Notes under the pieces: generated by a model
The model's database searches: none
Told to the model about the DNA's origin: nothing
The model's input: only the letters and a program-made list of their open reading frames with translations
Part shown: positions 4,601-6,051 of the stretch, piece by piece
Position numbering within the stretch: position 1 is the stretch's first letter
Layout of the letters: each line of letters starts with the position of its first letter
Position numbers and translations under genes: made by a program
Assembly: GCA_026417675.1 (NCBI GenBank)
Contig: JAOACV010000180.1
Location: 1-6,051 of the forward strand
Length of the DNA stretch: 6,051 nt
Source: Verrucomicrobiia bacterium
GTDB taxonomy: Bacteria > Verrucomicrobiota > Verrucomicrobiia > CAIQCK01
Direction of reading: 5' to 3'

Positions 4601-5983
4601 ATGGTCACGCCCGCCTTTCTCGTCGGCGTCGTCTCTGCGGGGCTGCTGCTTGCGCCGTCGTTCTTGCTCGCCGCAACCATGCCCGCGGCTTCCAAACCGA
4701 ACATCCTTTTCATCCTCGCCGACGACCTCGGTTATGGCGATCTGCGTTGCTACGGGCGCGACGACGTCCGCACGCCCGTGCTCGACCAACTGGCGGCCGA
4801 CGGCGTGCGGTTGACTCAGTGCTACGCCAACGGCCCCGAATGCACGCCCACGCGCGCCGCGTTCATGACCGGACGGTATCAACAGCGCGTCGGCGGCCTA
4901 GAGTGCGCCATTGGCACCGGCAATGTGGGCCGTTACGACGACGCGGTCCGGCTGCGCGAGACGCACGACCTCGGCCTGCCGGTCGAGGAAACCTCCATCG
5001 CTCGAATGCTGCGCGACGCGGGCTACGCCACGGCGCTTTGCGGCAAATGGCACTTGGGCTACGAACCGAAGTTCGCGCCGAACAAACACGGCTTTGACCA
5101 CGCCTTTTACTGCATCGGCGGCGGGATGGACTACTTCCACCACGTCGAGACCAACGGCGCGCCTGCGCTCTATCTCGATGGCAAGCCGATCCGGCGCGAA
5201 GGCTACTTCACCGATCTGGTCACCGACGACGCCATCCGCTTCATCGAGCGCGGCGACAGGAAACCGTTCTTCCTGTGCCTGGCCTACACCGCGCCGCACT
5301 CGCCGTTTCAGGGGCCGAAGGATTTCCGCCCCACGCCACTGGCCGCCGACTCGCCTCTGCAAGAGCAGGGAAAGGCGCCCCGCGAGGTGTATGTCGCGAT
5401 GATCGAGCGCATGGACCAGTGCATCGGCCGCGTGCTGGACGCGCTGGATCGCCGGCGGTTGGCCGACAACACCGTGGTGATTTTTACCAGCGACAACGGC
5501 GGCACGCGCAGCGCCCGCAACGCGCCGTTCTCCGGCACCAAAGGCAGCACGTTCGAGGGCGGCATTCGCGTGCCCGGCATTGTTCGCTGGCCGGAGAAAA
5601 TTCCGCGCGGCATCGTCAGCGAACAGGTCTGCATCACGATGGACTTCACCGCCTCCATCCTCCGCGTCGCCGGCGCGCAGCCGCCCGCCGGCCGCAAGCT
5701 CGACGGGATTGACGTGCTCCAGCTCCTGGAAACCAACAACCCGCCCCTGCCGCGCACGCTTTTCTGGCGCCAACGACGCGGCGACCGCACCTGGTGGGCC
5801 GTCCGCGACGGCACCCTGAAGCTAGTCCGCCAAGCCAACGGCACCGACATCACCGAAAACCTCTTCGACCTCGCCGCCGACGCGGCCGAGAAGAACGATC
5901 TTCTGAAACAGAAGCCGGAGGAGGTCGCGCGTCTCAAGAAGCTGCTCGCAGCGTGGGAGACCGACGTGAAGCCGAGGCGATGA
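4601..5983 (+). CDS. Secreted type I (formylglycine) sulfatase, arylsulfatase A-like
   Basis: The 460-residue product hydrolyses sulfate esters. Residues 1-25 are a signal peptide (VTPAFLVGVVSAGLLLAPSF core), so it is exported. Catalytic features are all present: metal-binding Asp41/Asp42 in ADDLGYGD, the C-T-P-T-R motif whose Cys81 becomes formylglycine (Arg85 following), GYATALCGKWHLG with Lys149 and His151, APHSPF with His233, SDNGG with Asp298/Asn299, and GTKGSTFEGG with Lys314. The C-terminal part ends with the usual NLFDLAAD and a lysine-rich helix. Length is normal for the family. ATG 4601 is preferred because a GAGG (4590-4593) lies seven bases before it and the signal peptide begins there; an upstream ATG at 4463 would read through the palindromic repeat. 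Substrate unknown, probably a sulfated polysaccharide or glycolipid. Activation needs a formylglycine-generating enzyme encoded elsewhere. Confidence 0.92.
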   Translation: MVTPAFLVGVVSAGLLLAPSFLLAATMPAASKPNILFILADDLGYGDLRCYGRDDVRTPVLDQLAADGVRLTQCYANGPECTPTRAAFMTGRYQQRVGGLECAIGTGNVGRYDDAVRLRETHDLGLPVEETSIARMLRDAGYATALCGKWHLGYEPKFAPNKHGFDHAFYCIGGGMDYFHHVETNGAPALYLDGKPIRREGYFTDLVTDDAIRFIERGDRKPFFLCLAYTAPHSPFQGPKDFRPTPLAADSPLQEQGKAPREVYVAMIERMDQCIGRVLDALDRRRLADNTVVIFTSDNGGTRSARNAPFSGTKGSTFEGGIRVPGIVRWPEKIPRGIVSEQVCITMDFTASILRVAGAQPPAGRKLDGIDVLQLLETNNPPLPRTLFWRQRRGDRTWWAVRDGTLKLVRQANGTDITENLFDLAADAAEKNDLLKQKPEEVARLKKLLAAWETDVKPRR

Positions 5984-6019
5984 ACGTCGCCCGTCGGTGT
6001 CGGCAGTGGCGGAGGTTCC

Positions 6020-6051
6020 ATGTTCAAGGCGCTGATTGACTGGTATATGGC
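6020..6051 (+). CDS. Start of a membrane-protein gene, possibly DedA family (3' partial)
   Basis: GGAGG (6011-6015) lies four bases before ATG 6020, and the frame reads MFKALIDWYM before the window ends. Several DedA/SNARE-associated family proteins begin with a similar short amphipathic MFxxLIxWYM segment before their first membrane helix, but ten residues are too few to be sure. It starts 36 bases after the sulfatase stop on the same strand, so co-transcription is possible. Confidence 0.4.
   Translation, partial: MFKALIDWYM

Noticed and set aside
2675..4882. 735-codon open frame on the minus strand
   Set aside because: It runs opposite hisF, the ceramidase-like gene and the sulfatase start. 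Its sequence is rich in Arg, Ala, Gly and His with no family motif, as expected for an antisense shadow in GC-rich DNA.
4123..5097. 324-codon plus-strand frame spanning the end of the ceramidase-like gene and the sulfatase start
   Set aside because: It is very Arg-rich and overlaps two genes with intact catalytic motifs in another frame, so it is a shadow.
4898..5773. 291-codon minus-strand frame opposite the sulfatase
   Set aside because: It has no recognisable motif and lies entirely antisense to a gene with a complete active site.
5308..6027. 239-codon minus-strand frame
   Set aside because: It is antisense to the sulfatase C-terminal half, low in complexity, and has no family resemblance.
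5980..6039. ATGA overlap at the sulfatase stop giving a 19-codon frame
   Set aside because: The overlap looks like translational coupling, but the frame ends quickly and is Arg-rich. The ATG at 6020 with GGAGG before it is the better next gene.
1..6051. CRISPR array, toxin-antitoxin pair, retron or defence island
   Set aside because: I found no regularly spaced direct repeats, reverse transcriptase, nuclease or small paired genes of these kinds.

Overview
The window is GC-rich and holds two different kinds of DNA: a pile of three insertion sequences (about 1-2420), then a partly intact run of chromosomal genes (about 2636-6051). The first 19 bases are not biological. They match the Nextera/Tn5 mosaic-end adapter, so the window starts at an untrimmed contig end. 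The host looks like a free-living bacterium of the Planctomycetota-Verrucomicrobiota group, most likely Verrucomicrobiota. I infer this from gene content: an exported sulfatase, a ceramidase-like exported hydrolase, a DUF5652-like fragment, and a 24-bp-arm palindrome of a type I recall from Verrucomicrobiota intergenic DNA.

Region 20-2420 is a nested transposon pile. The 3' end of an IS256 (Mutator) family element (20-288) carries the transposase C-terminus and a plausible terminal repeat. It cuts off an IS1182-family transposase on the minus strand (289-824), of which only the N-terminal third remains. An almost complete IS1380-family element (907-2415) sits directly against the IS1182 end. 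It has perfect 12-bp terminal repeats, near-identical 5-bp flanks, a large stem-loop over the likely transposase start codon, and a C6 run that puts the first 24 or so codons out of frame with the rest.

Region 2421-2635 contains no convincing complete gene. It has a good Shine-Dalgarno sequence and ATG pointing into the IS1380 element, perhaps the beheaded start of a disrupted gene. Next comes the last third of hisF (2636-2860), which lacks the N-terminal catalytic half and is therefore a remnant.

Region 2921-6051 reads entirely on the plus strand. It holds a ceramidase-like secreted hydrolase whose N-terminus seems fused to a truncated DUF5652-like membrane protein, a long palindromic repeat, a secreted type I sulfatase with an intact formylglycine motif, and the first 10 codons of another gene that resembles the start of DedA-family membrane proteins. 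The two exported hydrolases may act together on a sulfated lipid or glycan, but sequence alone does not show the substrate.

I see no clear new defence or mobile system. The points most worth a second look are the structured 5' region and C6 frameshift of the IS1380 element, the DUF5652/ceramidase-like fusion, and the palindromic repeat at 4487-4561.
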